The notes below the pieces were generated by a model. That model saw nothing but the letters and a program-made list of their open reading frames with translations. It did not search any database and was not told where the DNA came from. From contig NW_027469201.1 of NCBI RefSeq assembly GCF_051020765.1, positions 186,001 through 250,000 of the forward strand: a DNA stretch of 64,000 nucleotides, read 5' to 3'. This DNA comes from Lasioglossum baleicum (Eukaryota > Arthropoda > Insecta > Hymenoptera > Halictidae). Positions 1 to 10,843 of this stretch are shown piece by piece (position 1 is the first letter of the stretch; every line of letters starts with the position of its first letter). The position numbers and the translations under genes are program-made.

Positions 1-45
1 AGGTTTTGTGGGATGCGCATGCGCAGGTTTTTTGGGATGCGCATG
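1..45 (+). repeat. 24-mer cassette 1 (cut by window start)
   Basis: At least one G-type 24-mer (TTTTGTGGG) plus a T-type 21-base terminal unit (TTTTTTGGG). It is followed by GCTAGACAAGC, the family-1 cassette flank. More units may lie upstream. Confidence 0.93.
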
Positions 46-657
46 GCTAGACAAGCAAAAACACGTGCGAGAGGATGCATCCCGCAGGCTAGTCGAGCAA
101 AAACACGTGCGAGAGGATGCATCCCGCAGGCTAGTCGAGTAAAAACACGTGCGAGAGGATACATCCCGCAGGCTAGTCGAGTAAAAACACGTGCGAGAGG
201 ATGCATCCCGCAGGCTAGTCGAGTAAAAACACGTGCGAGAGGATGTATCCCGCAGGCTAGTCGAGTAAAAACACGTGCGAGAGGATGCATCCCGCAGGCT
301 AGTCGAGTAAAAGCACGTGCAAGAGGATGCTTCCCGCAGGCTAGTCGAGTAAAAACACGTGCGAGAGGATGCTTCCCGCAGGCTAGTCGAGTAAAAACAC
401 GTGCGAGAGGATGCTTCCCGCAGGCTAGTCGAGTAAAAACACGTGCGAGAGGATGCATCCCGCAGGCTAGTCGAGTAAAAACACGTGCGAGAGGATGCAT
501 CCCGCAGGCTAGTCGAGTAAAAACACGTGCGAGAGGGTGCATCCCGCAGGCTAGTCGAGTAAAAACACGTGCGAGAGGATGCATCCCGCAGGCTAGTCCA
601 GTAAAAACACGTGCGAGAGGATGCATCCCGCCGGCTAGTCGAGTAAAAACACGTACG

Positions 658-726
658 AGGTTTTGTGGGATGCGTATGCGCAGGTTTTGTGGGATGCGCA
701 TGCGCAGGTTTTTTGGGATGCGCATG
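658..726 (+). repeat. 24-mer cassette 2 (G,G,T)
   Basis: Two 24-mers and a terminal 21-mer; the first has GCGTATGCGC in place of the palindrome. Flanks are family-1 specific: ACGTACG on the left and GCTAGACAAGC on the right. The previous full monomer has CCCGCCGGC. Confidence 0.95.
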
Positions 727-1547
727 GCTAGACAAGCAAAAACACGTGCGAGAGGATGCATCCCGCAGGCTAGTCGAGTAAAAACACGTGCGAGAGGATA
801 CATCCCGCAGGCTAGTCGAGTAAAAACACGTGCGAGAGGATGCATCCCGCAGGCTAGTCGAGTAAAAACACGTGCGAGAGGATGTATCCCGCAGGCTAGT
901 CGAGTAAAAACACGTGCGAGAGGATGCATCCCGCAGGCTAGTCGAGTAAAAACACGTGCAAGAGGATGCTTCCCGCAGGCTAGTCGAGTAAAAACACGTG
1001 CGAGAGGATGCTTCCCGCAGGCTAGTCGAGTAAAAACACGTGCGAGAGGATGCATCCCGCAGGCTAGTCGAGTAAAAACACGTGCAAGAGGATGCTTCCC
1101 GCAGGCTAGTCGAGTAAAAACACGTGCGAGAGGATGCTTCCCGCAGGCTAGTCGAGCAAAAACACGTGCGAGAGGATGCATCCCGCAGGCTAGTCGAGTA
1201 AAAACACGTGCGGGAGGATGCATCCCGCAGGCTAGTCGAGTAAAAACACGTGCGAGAGGATGCATCCTGCAGGCTAGTCGAGTAAAACACGTGCGAGAGG
1301 ATGCATCCCGCAGGCTAGTCGAGCAAAAACACGTGCGAGAGGATGCATACCGCAGGCTAGTCGAGCAAAAACACGTGCGAGAGGATGCATCCCGCTGGCT
1401 AGTCGAGCAAAAACACGTGCGAGAGGATGCATCCCGCAGGCTAGTCGAGCAAAAACACGTGCGAGAGGATGCATCCCGCAGGCTAGTCGAGTAAAAACAC
1501 GTGCGAGAGGATGCATCCCGCAGGCTAGTCGAGTAAAAACACGTGCG

Positions 1548-1592
1548 AGGTTTTGTGGGATGCGCATGCGCAGGTTTTTTGGGATGCGCATG
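1548..1592 (+). repeat. 24-mer cassette 3 (G,T)
   Basis: A single 24-mer plus the terminal 21-mer, in normal flanks (ACGTGCG left, GCTAGTCGAGT right). It is one of the few single-unit cassettes. Confidence 0.95.
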
Positions 1593-1868
1593 GCTAGTCG
1601 AGTAAAAACACGTGCGAGAGGATGCATCCCGCAGGCTAGTCGAGTAAAAACACGTGCGAGAGGATGCATCCCGCAGGCTAGTCGAGCAAAAACACGTGCG
1701 AGAGGATGCATCCCGCAGGCTAGTCGAGTAAAAACACGTGCGAGAGGATGCTTCCCGCAGGCTAGTCGAGTAAAAACGCGTGCGAGAGGATGCTTCCCGC
1801 AGGCTATTCGAGTAAAAACACGTGCGAGAGGATGCATCCCGCAGGCTAGTCGAGTAAAAACACGTGCG

Positions 1869-1913
1869 AGGTTTTGTGGGATGCGCATGCGCAGGTTTTT
1901 TGGGATGCGCATG
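1869..1913 (+). repeat. 24-mer cassette 4 (G,T)
   Basis: Same as cassette 3 and 321 bp after it; the first three monomers that follow are also the same. Confidence 0.95.
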
Positions 1914-2524
1914 GCTAGTCGAGTAAAAACACGTGCGAGAGGATGCATCCCGCAGGCTAGTCGAGTAAAAACACGTGCGAGAGGATGCATCCCGCAGGCT
2001 AGTCGAGCAAAAACACGTGCGAGAGGATGCATCCCGCAGGCTAGTCGAGTAAAAACACGTGCGAGAGGGTGCATCCTGCAGGCTAGTCGAGCAAAAACAC
2101 GTGCGAGAGGATGCGTCAAGCAGGCTAGTCGAGCAAAAACACGTGCGAGAGGATGCATCCCGCAGACTAGTCGAGTAAAAACACGTGCGGGAGGATGCAT
2201 CCCGCAGGCTAGTCGAGTAAAAACACGTGCGAGAGGATGCATCCTGCAGGCTAGTCGAGTAAAACACGTGCGTGAGGATGCATCCCGCAGGCTAGTCGAA
2301 TAAAAACACGTGCGAGAGGATGCATCCCGCAGGCTAGTCGCGTAAAAACACGTGCGAGAGGATGCATCCCGCAGGCTAGTCGAGTAAAAACACGTGCGAG
2401 AGGGTGCATCCCGCAGGCTAGTCGAGTAAAAACACGTGCGAGAGGATGCATCCCGCAGGCTAGTCCAGTAAAAACACGTGCGAGAGGATGCATCCCGCCG
2501 GCTATTCGAGTAAAAACACGTACG

Positions 2525-2593
2525 AGGTTTTGTGGGATGCGTATGCGCAGGTTTTGTGGGATGCGCATGCGCAGGTTTTTTGGGATGCGCATG
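2525..2593 (+). repeat. 24-mer cassette 5 (G,G,T)
   Basis: First unit has GCGTATGCGC. Family-1 flanks ACGTACG and GCTAGACAAGC. The preceding monomer has CCGCCGGCTATTCG. Confidence 0.95.
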
Positions 2594-2995
2594 GCTAGAC
2601 AAGCAAAAACACGTGCGAGAGGATGCATCCCGCAGGCTAGTCGAGCAAAAACACGTGCGAGAGGATGCATCCCGCAGGCTAGTCGAGTAAAAACACGTGC
2701 GAGAGGATACATCCCGCAGGCTAGTCGAGTAAAAACATGTGCGAGAGGATGCATCCCGCAGGCTAGTCGAGTAAAAACACGTGCGAGAGGATGTATCCCG
2801 CAGGCTAGTCGAGTAAAAACACGTGCGAGAGGATGCATCCCGCAGGCTAGTCGAGTAAAAACACGTGCGAGAGGATGTATCCCGCAGGCTAGTCGAGTAA
2901 AAACACGTGCGAGAGGATGCATCCCGCAGGCTAGTCGAGTAAAAACACGTGCGAGAGGATGCATCCCGCCGGCTAGTCGAGTAAAAACACGTACG

Positions 2996-3064
2996 AGGTT
3001 TTGTGGGATGCGTATGCGCAGGTTTTGTGGGATGTGCATGCGCAGGTTTTTTGGGATGCGCATG
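2996..3064 (+). repeat. 24-mer cassette 6 (G,G,T)
   Basis: Like cassette 5, but the second unit has GATGTGCATGCGC. The right flank is GCTAAACAAGC, a one-base change from its copy at 7,063. Confidence 0.95.
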
Positions 3065-3550
3065 GCTAAACAAGCAAAAACACGTGCGAGAGGATGCATC
3101 CCGCAGGCTAGTCGAGTAAAAACACGTGCGAGAGGATACATCCCGCAGGCTAGTCGAGTAAAAACACGTGCGAGAGGATGCATCCCGCAGGCTAGTCGAG
3201 TAAAAACACGTGCGAGAGGATGTATCCCGCAGGCTAGTCGAGTAAAAACACGTGCGAGAGGATGCATCCCGCAGGCTAGTCGAGTAAAAACACGTGCGAG
3301 AGGATACATCCCGCAGGCTAGTCGAGTAAAAACACGTGCGAGAGGATGCATCCCGCAGGCTAGTCGAGTAAAAACACGTGCGAGAGGATGTATCCCGCAG
3401 GCTAGTCGAGTAAAAACACGTGCGAGAGGATGTATCCCGCAGGCTAGTCGAGTAAAAACACATGCGAGAGGGTGCATCCCGCAGGCTAGTCCAGTAAAAA
3501 CACGTGCGAGAGGATGCATCCCGCCGGCTAGTCGAGTAAAAACACGTACG

Positions 3551-3619
3551 AGGTTTTGTGGGATGCGTATGCGCAGGTTTTGTGGGATGCGCATGCGCAG
3601 GTTTTTTGGGATGCGCATG
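3551..3619 (+). repeat. 24-mer cassette 7 (G,G,T)
   Basis: GCGTATGCGC in the first unit, family-1 flanks. Preceded by the three monomers that are missing in copy B of the higher-order unit. Confidence 0.95.
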
Positions 3620-5071
3620 GCTAGACAAGCAAAAACACGTGCGAGAGGATGCATCCCGCAGGCTAGTCGAGTAAAAACACGTGCGAGAGGATACATCCCG
3701 CAGGCTAGTCGAGTAAAAACACGTGCGAGAGGATGCATCCCGCAGGCTAGTCGAGTAAAAACACGTGCGAGAGGATGTATCCCGCAGGCTAGTCGAGTAA
3801 AAACACGTGCGAGAGGATGCATCCCGCAGGCTAGTCGAGTAAAAACACGTGCAAGAGGATGCTTCCCGCAGGCTAGTCGAGTAAAAACACGTGCGAGAGG
3901 ACGCTTCCCGCAGGCTAGTCGAGTAAAAACACGTGCGAGAGGATGCATCCCGCAGGCTAGTCGAGTAAAAACACGTGCAAGAGGATGCTTCCCGCAGGCT
4001 AGTCGAGTAAAAACACGTGCGAGAGGATGCTTCCCGCAGGCTAGTCGAGTAAAAACACGTGCGAGAGGATGCATCCCGCAGGCTAGTCGAGTAAAAACAC
4101 GTGCGAGAGGATGCATCCCGCAGGCTAGTCGAGTAAAAACACGTGCGAGAGGATGCATCCCGCAGGCTAGTCCAGTAAAAACACGTGCAAGAGGATGCTT
4201 CCCACAGGCTAGTCGAGTAAAAACACGTGCGAGAGGATGCTTCCCGCAGGCTAGTCGAGTAAAAACACGTGCGAGAAGATGCATCCCGCAGGCTAGTCGA
4301 GCAAAAACACGTGCGAGAGGATGCATCCCGCAGGCTAGTCGAGTAAAAACACGTGCGAGAGGATGCTTCCCGCAGGCTAGTCGAGTAAAAACACGTGCGA
4401 GAGGATACATCCCGCAGGCTAGTCGAGTAAAAACACGTGCGAGAGCATGCATCCCGCAGGCTAGTCGAGTAAAAACACGTGCGAGAGGGTGCATCCCGCA
4501 GGCTAGTCGAGCAAAAGCACGTGCGAGAGGATGCATCCCGCAGGCTAGTCGAGTAAAAACACGTGCGAGAGGATACATCCCGCAGGCTAGTCGAGTAAAA
4601 ACACGTGCGAGAGGATGCATCCCGCAGGCTAGTCGAGTAAAAAGACGTGCGAGAGGATGCATCCCGCAGGCTAGTCGAGTAAAAACACATGCGAGAGGAT
4701 GCATCCCGCAGGCTAGTCGAGTAAAAACACGTGCAAGAGGATGCTTCCCGCAGGCTAGTCGAGTAAAAACACATGCGAGAGGATGCTTCCCGCAGGCTAG
4801 TCGAGTAAAAACACATGCGAGAGGATGCTTCCCACAGGCTAGTCGAGTAAAAACACGTGCGAGAGGATGCATCCCGCAGGCTAGTCGAGTAAAAGCACGT
4901 GCGAGAGGATGCATCCCGCAGGCTAGTCGAGCAAAAACACGTGCGAGAGGATGCATCCCGCAGGCTAGTCGAGCAAAAGCACGTGCGAGAGGATGCATCC
5001 CGCAGGCTAGTCCAGTAAAAACACGTGCGAGAGGATGCATCCCGCCGGCTAGTCGAGTAAAAACACGTGCG

Positions 5072-5140
5072 AGGTTTTGTGGGATGCGCGTGCGCAGGTT
5101 TTTTGGGATGCGCATGCGCAGGTTTTTTGGTACGCGCATG
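5072..5140 (+). repeat. 24-mer cassette 8 (G,T,T)
   Basis: First unit has GCGCGTGCGC. The terminal unit reads GGTACGCGCATG, and the right flank is GCTAATCGAGC. Confidence 0.95.
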
Positions 5141-6591
5141 GCTAATCGAGCAAAAACACGTGCGAGAGGATGCATCCCGCAGGCTAGTCGAGCAAAAACA
5201 CGTGCGAGAGGATGCATCCCGCAGGCTAGTCGAGTAAAAACACGTGCGAGAGGATACATCCCGCAGGCTAGTCGAGTAAAAACACGTGCGAGAGGATGCA
5301 TCCCGCAGGCTAGTCGAGTAAAAAGACGTGCGAGAGGATGCATCCCGCAGGCTAGTCGAGTAAAAACACATGCGAGAGGATGCATCCCGCAGGCTAGTCG
5401 AGTAAAAACACGTGCAAGAGGATGCTTCCCGCAGGCTAGTCGAGTAAAAACACATGCGAGAGGATGCTTCCCGCAGGCTAGTCGAGTAAAAACACATGCG
5501 AGTGGATGCTTCCCGCAGGCTAGTCGAGTAAAAACACGTGCGAGAGGATGCATCCCGCAGGCTAGTCGAGTAAAAACACGTGCGAGAGGATGCATCCCGC
5601 AGGCTAGTCGAGTAAAAACACGTGCGAGAGGATGCATCCCGCAGGCTAGTCCAGTGAAATCACGTGCGAGAGGATGCATCCCGCAGGCTAGTCGAGCAAA
5701 AACACGTGCGAGAGGATGCATCCCGCAGGCTAGTCGAGTAAAAACACGTGCGAGAGGATACATCCCGCAGGCTAGTCGAGTAAAAACACGTGCGAGAGGA
5801 TGCATCCCGCAGGCTAGTCGAGTAAAAAGACGTGCGAGAGGATGCATCCCGCAGGCTAGTCGAGTAAAAACACATGCGAGAGGATGCATCCCGCAGGCTA
5901 GTCGAGTAAAAACACGTGCAAGAGGATGCTTCCCGCAGGCTAGTCGAGTAAAAACACATGCGAGAGGATGCTTCCCGCAGGCTAGTCGAGTAAAAACACA
6001 TGCGAGAGGATGCTTCCCGCAGGCTAGTCGAGTAAAAACACGTGCGAGAGGATGCATCCCGCAGGCTAGTCGAGCAAAAACACGTGCGAGAGGATGCATC
6101 CCGCAGGCTAGTCGAGTAAAAACACGTGCGAGAGGGTGCATCCTGCAGGCTAGTCGAGCAAAAACACGTGCGAGAGGATGCGTCAAGCAGGCTAGTCGAG
6201 CAAAAACACGTGCGAGAGGATGCATCCCGCAGACTAGTCGAGTAAAAACACGTGCGGGAGGATGCATCCCGCAGGCTAGTCGAGTAAAAACACGTGCGAG
6301 AGGATGCATCCTGCAGGCTAGTCGAGTAAAACACGTGCGTGAGGATGCATCCCGCAGGCTAGTCGAATAAAAACACGTGCGAGAGGATGCATCCCGCAGG
6401 CTAGTCGCGTAAAAACACGTGCGAGAGGATGCATCCCGCAGGCTAGTCGAGTAAAAACACGTGCGAGAGGGTGCATCCCGCAGGCTAGTCGAGTAAAAAC
6501 ACGTGCGAGAGGATGCATCCCGCAGGCTAGTCCAGTAAAAACACGTGCGAGAGGATGCATCCCGCCGGCTATTCGAGTAAAAACACGTACG

Positions 6592-6660
6592 AGGTTTTGT
6601 GGGATGCGTATGCGCAGGTTTTGTGGGATGCGCATGCGCAGGTTTTTTGGGATGCGCATG
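6592..6660 (+). repeat. 24-mer cassette 9 (G,G,T)
   Basis: Copy of cassette 5, offset 4,067 bp. Confidence 0.95.
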
Positions 6661-7062
6661 GCTAGACAAGCAAAAACACGTGCGAGAGGATGCATCCCGC
6701 AGGCTAGTCGAGCAAAAACACGTGCGAGAGGATGCATCCCGCAGGCTAGTCGAGTAAAAACACGTGCGAGAGGATACATCCCGCAGGCTAGTCGAGTAAA
6801 AACATGTGCGAGAGGATGCATCCCGCAGGCTAGTCGAGTAAAAACACGTGCGAGAGGATGTATCCCGCAGGCTAGTCGAGTAAAAACACGTGCGAGAGGA
6901 TGCATCCCGCAGGCTAGTCGAGTAAAAACACGTGCGAGAGGATGTATCCCGCAGGCTAGTCGAGTAAAAACACGTGCGAGAGGATGCATCCCGCAGGCTA
7001 GTCGAGTAAAAACACGTGCGAGAGGATGCATCCCGCCGGCTAGTCGAGTAAAAACACGTACG

Positions 7063-7131
7063 AGGTTTTGTGGGATGCGTATGCGCAGGTTTTGTGGGAT
7101 GTGCATGCGCAGGTTTTTTGGGATGCGCATG
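7063..7131 (+). repeat. 24-mer cassette 10 (G,G,T)
   Basis: Copy of cassette 6, offset 4,067 bp, with the right flank GCTAGACAAGC. Confidence 0.95.
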
Positions 7132-7491
7132 GCTAGACAAGCAAAAACACGTGCGAGAGGATGCATCCCGCAGGCTAGTCGAGTAAAAACACGTGCGAGA
7201 GGATACATCCCGCAGGCTAGTCGAGTAAAAACACGTGCGAGAGGATGCATCCCGCAGGCTAGTCGAGTAAAAACACGTGCGAGAGGATGTATCCCGCAGG
7301 CTAGTCGAGTAAAAACACGTGCGAGAGGATGCATCCCGCAGGCTAGTCGAGTAAAAACACGTGCGAGAGGATACATCCCGCAGGCTAGTCGAGTAAAAAC
7401 ACGTGCGAGAGGATGCATCCCGCAGGCTAGTCGAGTAAAAACACGTGCGAGAGGATGTATCCCGCAGGCTAGTCGAGTAAAAACACGTACG

Positions 7492-7560
7492 AGGTTTTGT
7501 GGGATGCGTATGCGCAGGTTTTGTGGGATGCGCATGCGCAGGTTTTTTGGGATGCGCATG
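7492..7560 (+). repeat. 24-mer cassette 11 (G,G,T)
   Basis: Copy of cassette 7, offset 3,941 bp, directly after the 126-bp deletion point. Confidence 0.95.
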
Positions 7561-9012
7561 GCTAGACAAGCAAAAACACGTGCGAGAGGATGCATCCCGC
7601 AGGCTAGTCGAGTAAAAACACGTGCGAGAGGATACATCCCGCAGGCTAGTCGAGTAAAAACACGTGCGAGAGGATGCATCCCGCAGGCTAGTCGAGTAAA
7701 AACACGTGCGAGAGGATGTATCCCGCAGGCTAGTCGAGTAAAAACACGTGCGAGAGGATGCATCCCGCAGGCTAGTCGAGTAAAAACACGTGCAAGAGGA
7801 TGCTTCCCGCAGGCTAGTCGAGTAAAAACACGTGCGAGAGGACGCTTCCCGCAGGCTAGTCGAGTAAAAACACGTGCGAGAGGATGCATCCCGCAGGCTA
7901 GTCGAGTAAAAACACGTGCAAGAGGATGCTTCCCGCAGGCTAGTCGAGTAAAAACACGTGCGAGAGGATGCTTCCCGCAGGCTAGTCGAGTAAAAACACG
8001 TGCGAGAGGATGCATCCCGCAGGCTAGTCGAGTAAAAACACGTGCGAGAGGATGCATCCCGCAGGCTAGTCGAGTAAAAACACGTGCGAGAGGATGCATC
8101 CCGCAGGCTAGTCCAGTAAAAACACGTGCAAGAGGATGCTTCCCACAGGCTAGTCGAGTAAAAACACGTGCGAGAGGATGCTTCCCGCAGGCTAGTCGAG
8201 TAAAAACACGTGCGAGAAGATGCATCCCGCAGGCTAGTCGAGCAAAAACACGTGCGAGAGGATGCATCCCGCAGGCTAGTCGAGTAAAAACACGTGCGAG
8301 AGGATGCTTCCCGCAGGCTAGTCGAGTAAAAACACGTGCGAGAGGATACATCCCGCAGGCTAGTCGAGTAAAAACACGTGCGAGAGCATGCATCCCGCAG
8401 GCTAGTCGAGTAAAAACACGTGCGAGAGGGTGCATCCCGCAGGCTAGTCGAGCAAAAGCACGTGCGAGAGGATGCATCCCGCAGGCTAGTCGAGTAAAAA
8501 CACGTGCGAGAGGATACATCCCGCAGGCTAGTCGAGTAAAAACACGTGCGAGAGGATGCATCCCGCAGGCTAGTCGAGTAAAAAGACGTGCGAGAGGATG
8601 CATCCCGCAGGCTAGTCGAGTAAAAACACATGCGAGAGGATGCATCCCGCAGGCTAGTCGAGTAAAAACACGTGCAAGAGGATGCTTCCCGCAGGCTAGT
8701 CGAGTAAAAACACATGCGAGAGGATGCTTCCCGCAGGCTAGTCGAGTAAAAACACATGCGAGAGGATGCTTCCCACAGGCTAGTCGAGTAAAAACACGTG
8801 CGAGAGGATGCATCCCGCAGGCTAGTCGAGTAAAAGCACGTGCGAGAGGATGCATCCCGCAGGCTAGTCGAGCAAAAACACGTGCGAGAGGATGCATCCC
8901 GCAGGCTAGTCGAGCAAAAGCACGTGCGAGAGGATGCATCCCGCAGGCTAGTCCAGTAAAAACACGTGCGAGAGGATGCATCCCGCCGGCTAGTCGAGTA
9001 AAAACACGTGCG

Positions 9013-9081
9013 AGGTTTTGTGGGATGCGCGTGCGCAGGTTTTTTGGGATGCGCATGCGCAGGTTTTTTGGTACGCGCATG
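9013..9081 (+). repeat. 24-mer cassette 12 (G,T,T)
   Basis: Copy of cassette 8, offset 3,941 bp, including GCGCGTGCGC and GGTACGCGCATG. Confidence 0.95.
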
Positions 9082-9970
9082 GCTAATCGAGCAAAAACAC
9101 GTGCGAGAGGATGCATCCCGCAGGCTAGTCGAGCAAAAACACGTGCGAGAGGATGCATCCCGCAGGCTAGTCGAGTAAAAACACGTGCGAGAGGATACAT
9201 CCCGCAGGCTAGTCGAGTAAAAACACGTGCGAGAGGATGCATCCCGCAGGCTAGTCGAGTAAAAAGACGTGCGAGAGGATGCATCCCGCAGGCTAGTCGA
9301 GTAAAAACACATGCGAGAGGATGCATCCCGCAGGCTAGTCGAGTAAAAACACGTGCAAGAGGATGCTTCCCGCAGGCTAGTCGAGTAAAAACACATGCGA
9401 GAGGATGCTTCCCGCAGGCTAGTCGAGTAAAAACACATGCGAGTGGATGCTTCCCGCAGGCTAGTCGAGTAAAAACACGTGCGAGAGGATGCATCCCGCA
9501 GGCTAGTCGAGTAAAAACACGTGCGAGAGGATGCATCCCGCAGGCTAGTCGAGTAAAAACACGTGCGAGAGGATGCATCCCGCAGGCTAGTCCAGTGAAA
9601 TCACGTGCGAGAGGATGCATCCCGCAGGCTAGTCGAGCAAAAACACGTGCGAGAGGATGCATCCCGCAGGCTAGTCGAGTAAAAACACGTGCGAGAGGAT
9701 ACATCCCGCAGGCTAGTCGAGTAAAAACACGTGCGAGAGGATGCATCCCGCAGGCTAGTCGAGTAAAAAGACGTGCGAGAGGATGCATCCCGCAGGCTAG
9801 TCGAGTAAAAACACATGCGAGAGGATGCATCCCGCAGGCTAGTCGAGTAAAAACACGTGCAAGAGGATGCTTCCCGCAGGCTAGTCGAGTAAAAACACAT
9901 GCGAGAGGATGCTTCCCGCAGGCTAGTCGAGTAAAAACACATGCGAGAGGATGCTTCCCGCAGGCTAGTC

Positions 9971-10774
9971 GAGTAAAAACACGTGCGAGAGGATGCATCC
10001 CGCAGGCTAGTCGAGTAAAAACACGTGCGAGAGGATGCATCCCGCAGGCTAGTCGAGTAAAAACACGTGCGAGAGGATGCATCCCGCAGGCTAGTCCAGT
10101 AAAATCACGTGCGAGAGTTTGCATCCCGCCGGCTAGTCGAGTAAAAACACGTGCGAGGTTTTGTGGGATGCGTATGCGCAGGTTTTGTGGAATGCGCATG
10201 CGCAGGTTCTGTGGGATGCGCATGCGCAGGTTTTTTGGGATGCGCATGGCTAGTCGAGCAAAAACACGTGCGAGAGGATGCATCCCGCAGGCTAGTCGAG
10301 CAAAAACACGTGCGAGAGGATGCATCTCGCAGGCTAGTCGAGTAAAACACGTGCGTCAGGATGCATCCCGCAGGCTAGTCGAATAAAAACACGTGCGAGA
10401 GGATGCATCCCGCAGGCTAGTCGAGTAAAAACATGTGCGGGAGGATGCATCCCGCAGGCTAGTCGAGTAAAAACACGTGCGAGAGGATGCATCCTGCAGG
10501 CTAGTCGAGTAAAACACGTGCGTGAGGATGCATCCCGCAGGCTAGTCGAATAAAAACACGTGCGAGAGGATGCATCCCGCAGGCTAGTCGCGTAAAAACA
10601 CGTGCGAGAGGATGCATCCCGCAGGCTAGTCGAGTAAAAACACGTGCGAGAGGGTGCTTCCCGCAGGCTAGTCGAGTAAAAACACGTGCGAGAGGATGCA
10701 TCCCGCAGGCTAGTCGCGTAAAAACACGTGCGAGAGGATGCATCCCGCAGGCTAGTCGAGTAAAAACACGTGCG
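9971..10774 (+). repeat. Junction between family 1 and family 2
   Basis: Plain monomers lead to a monomer with a T in the left arm (AAAATCACG, 10,103) and then to the family-2 opening cassette at 10,156, which carries a private TTCTGTGGG unit. Two 41-mers follow at 10,342 and 10,509, separated by monomers with CGAATA, ACATGTGCGGG and ATCCTGCAG. The cassette-to-41-mer part recurs at 13,331-14,040, 17,365-18,075 and 32,165-32,850. The monomer before the cassette has a private AGAGTTTGC. Confidence 0.85.
10156..10248 (+). repeat. 24-mer cassette 13 (G,G,G,T)
   Basis: Opening cassette of family 2: units carry GCGTATGCGC, GTGGAATGC and TTCTGTGGG in that order. The same set recurs at 13,382, 17,416 and 32,216. 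Confidence 0.95.
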
Positions 10775-10843
10775 AGGTTTTTTGGTATGCGCATGCGCAG
10801 GTTTTGTGGGATGCGCATGCGCAGGTTTTTTGGGATGCTCATG
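10775..10843 (+). repeat. 24-mer cassette 14 (T,G,T), 43-mer module
   Basis: T-type first unit with GGTATGC; terminal unit GATGCTCATG. It starts a module in which two 43-base monomers follow 204 and 289 bp after the cassette start. Confidence 0.95.

Larger units (their letters stand above)
1..1962 (+). repeat. Leading segment of family-1 array
   Basis: Family-1 monomers with four cassettes (1, 658, 1,548, 1,869). It resembles the higher-order unit that follows: the order GATAC, plain, GATGTATCC, plain and then GATGCTTCC-type monomers after the cassette at 658 recurs after 3,551. The cassettes at 1,548 and 1,869 are 321 bp apart (six 42-mers plus one single-unit cassette), and the first three monomers after each are the same. 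A 41-base monomer with a shortened A tract lies at 1,282. No gene is present. Confidence 0.9.
1963..6029 (+). repeat. Family-1 higher-order unit, copy A (4,067 bp)
   Basis: Markers here recur exactly 4,067 bp downstream: the rare GCGTCAAGC monomer at 2,111 and 6,178, the 41-mer at 2,259 and 6,326, and cassettes at 2,525/6,592 and 2,996/7,063. Its own internal repeats include a block of GATAC, plain, AAAAAGACG, ACATGCG, GATGCTTCC monomers at about 4.56-4.86, 5.24-5.52 and 5.74-6.03 kb; the last two are 504 bp (12 monomers) apart. Boundaries are approximate to one monomer, set where agreement with copy B stops. It holds cassettes at 2,525, 2,996, 3,551 and 5,072. Confidence 0.9.
6030..9970 (+). 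repeat. Family-1 higher-order unit, copy B (3,941 bp)
   Basis: Tandem copy of the preceding unit. It is shorter by exactly 126 bp, three 42-mers, lost just before the cassette at 7,492 (present in copy A at about 3,425-3,550); after that the offset is 3,941 bp. Apart from this I noticed only one substitution, in the first bases after the second cassette (GCTAAACAAGC near 3,065 against GCTAGACAAGC near 7,132). Such identity in repeat DNA implies a very recent duplication or gene-conversion-like homogenisation. Even the rare CCAGTGAAATCACG variant (5,650 and 9,591) is kept. Confidence 0.9.

Noticed and set aside
658..726. G-quadruplex in cassettes
   Set aside because: G runs are GG and GGG separated by long T and GC stretches. 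Four GGG runs with short loops do not occur.
2537..6370. Open frame of about 1,277 codons on the plus strand with a basic, cysteine-containing 14-residue repeat
   Set aside because: Overlaps equally long frames on the other strand. Common variants are mostly amino-acid changing (C to Y, I to F, R to P), and single-base-shifted monomers end it. It is not a repeat-protein gene.
2251..9438. Open frame of about 2,395 codons on the minus strand
   Set aside because: It is a read-through of the repeat, switching between the RLACGMHPLARVFT and STSLRDASSRTCFY repeats wherever a 41-mer shifts the frame. It ends, like nearly all minus-strand frames here, at the CTAG of a 41-mer. No codon-position bias, promoter or unique domain is visible.
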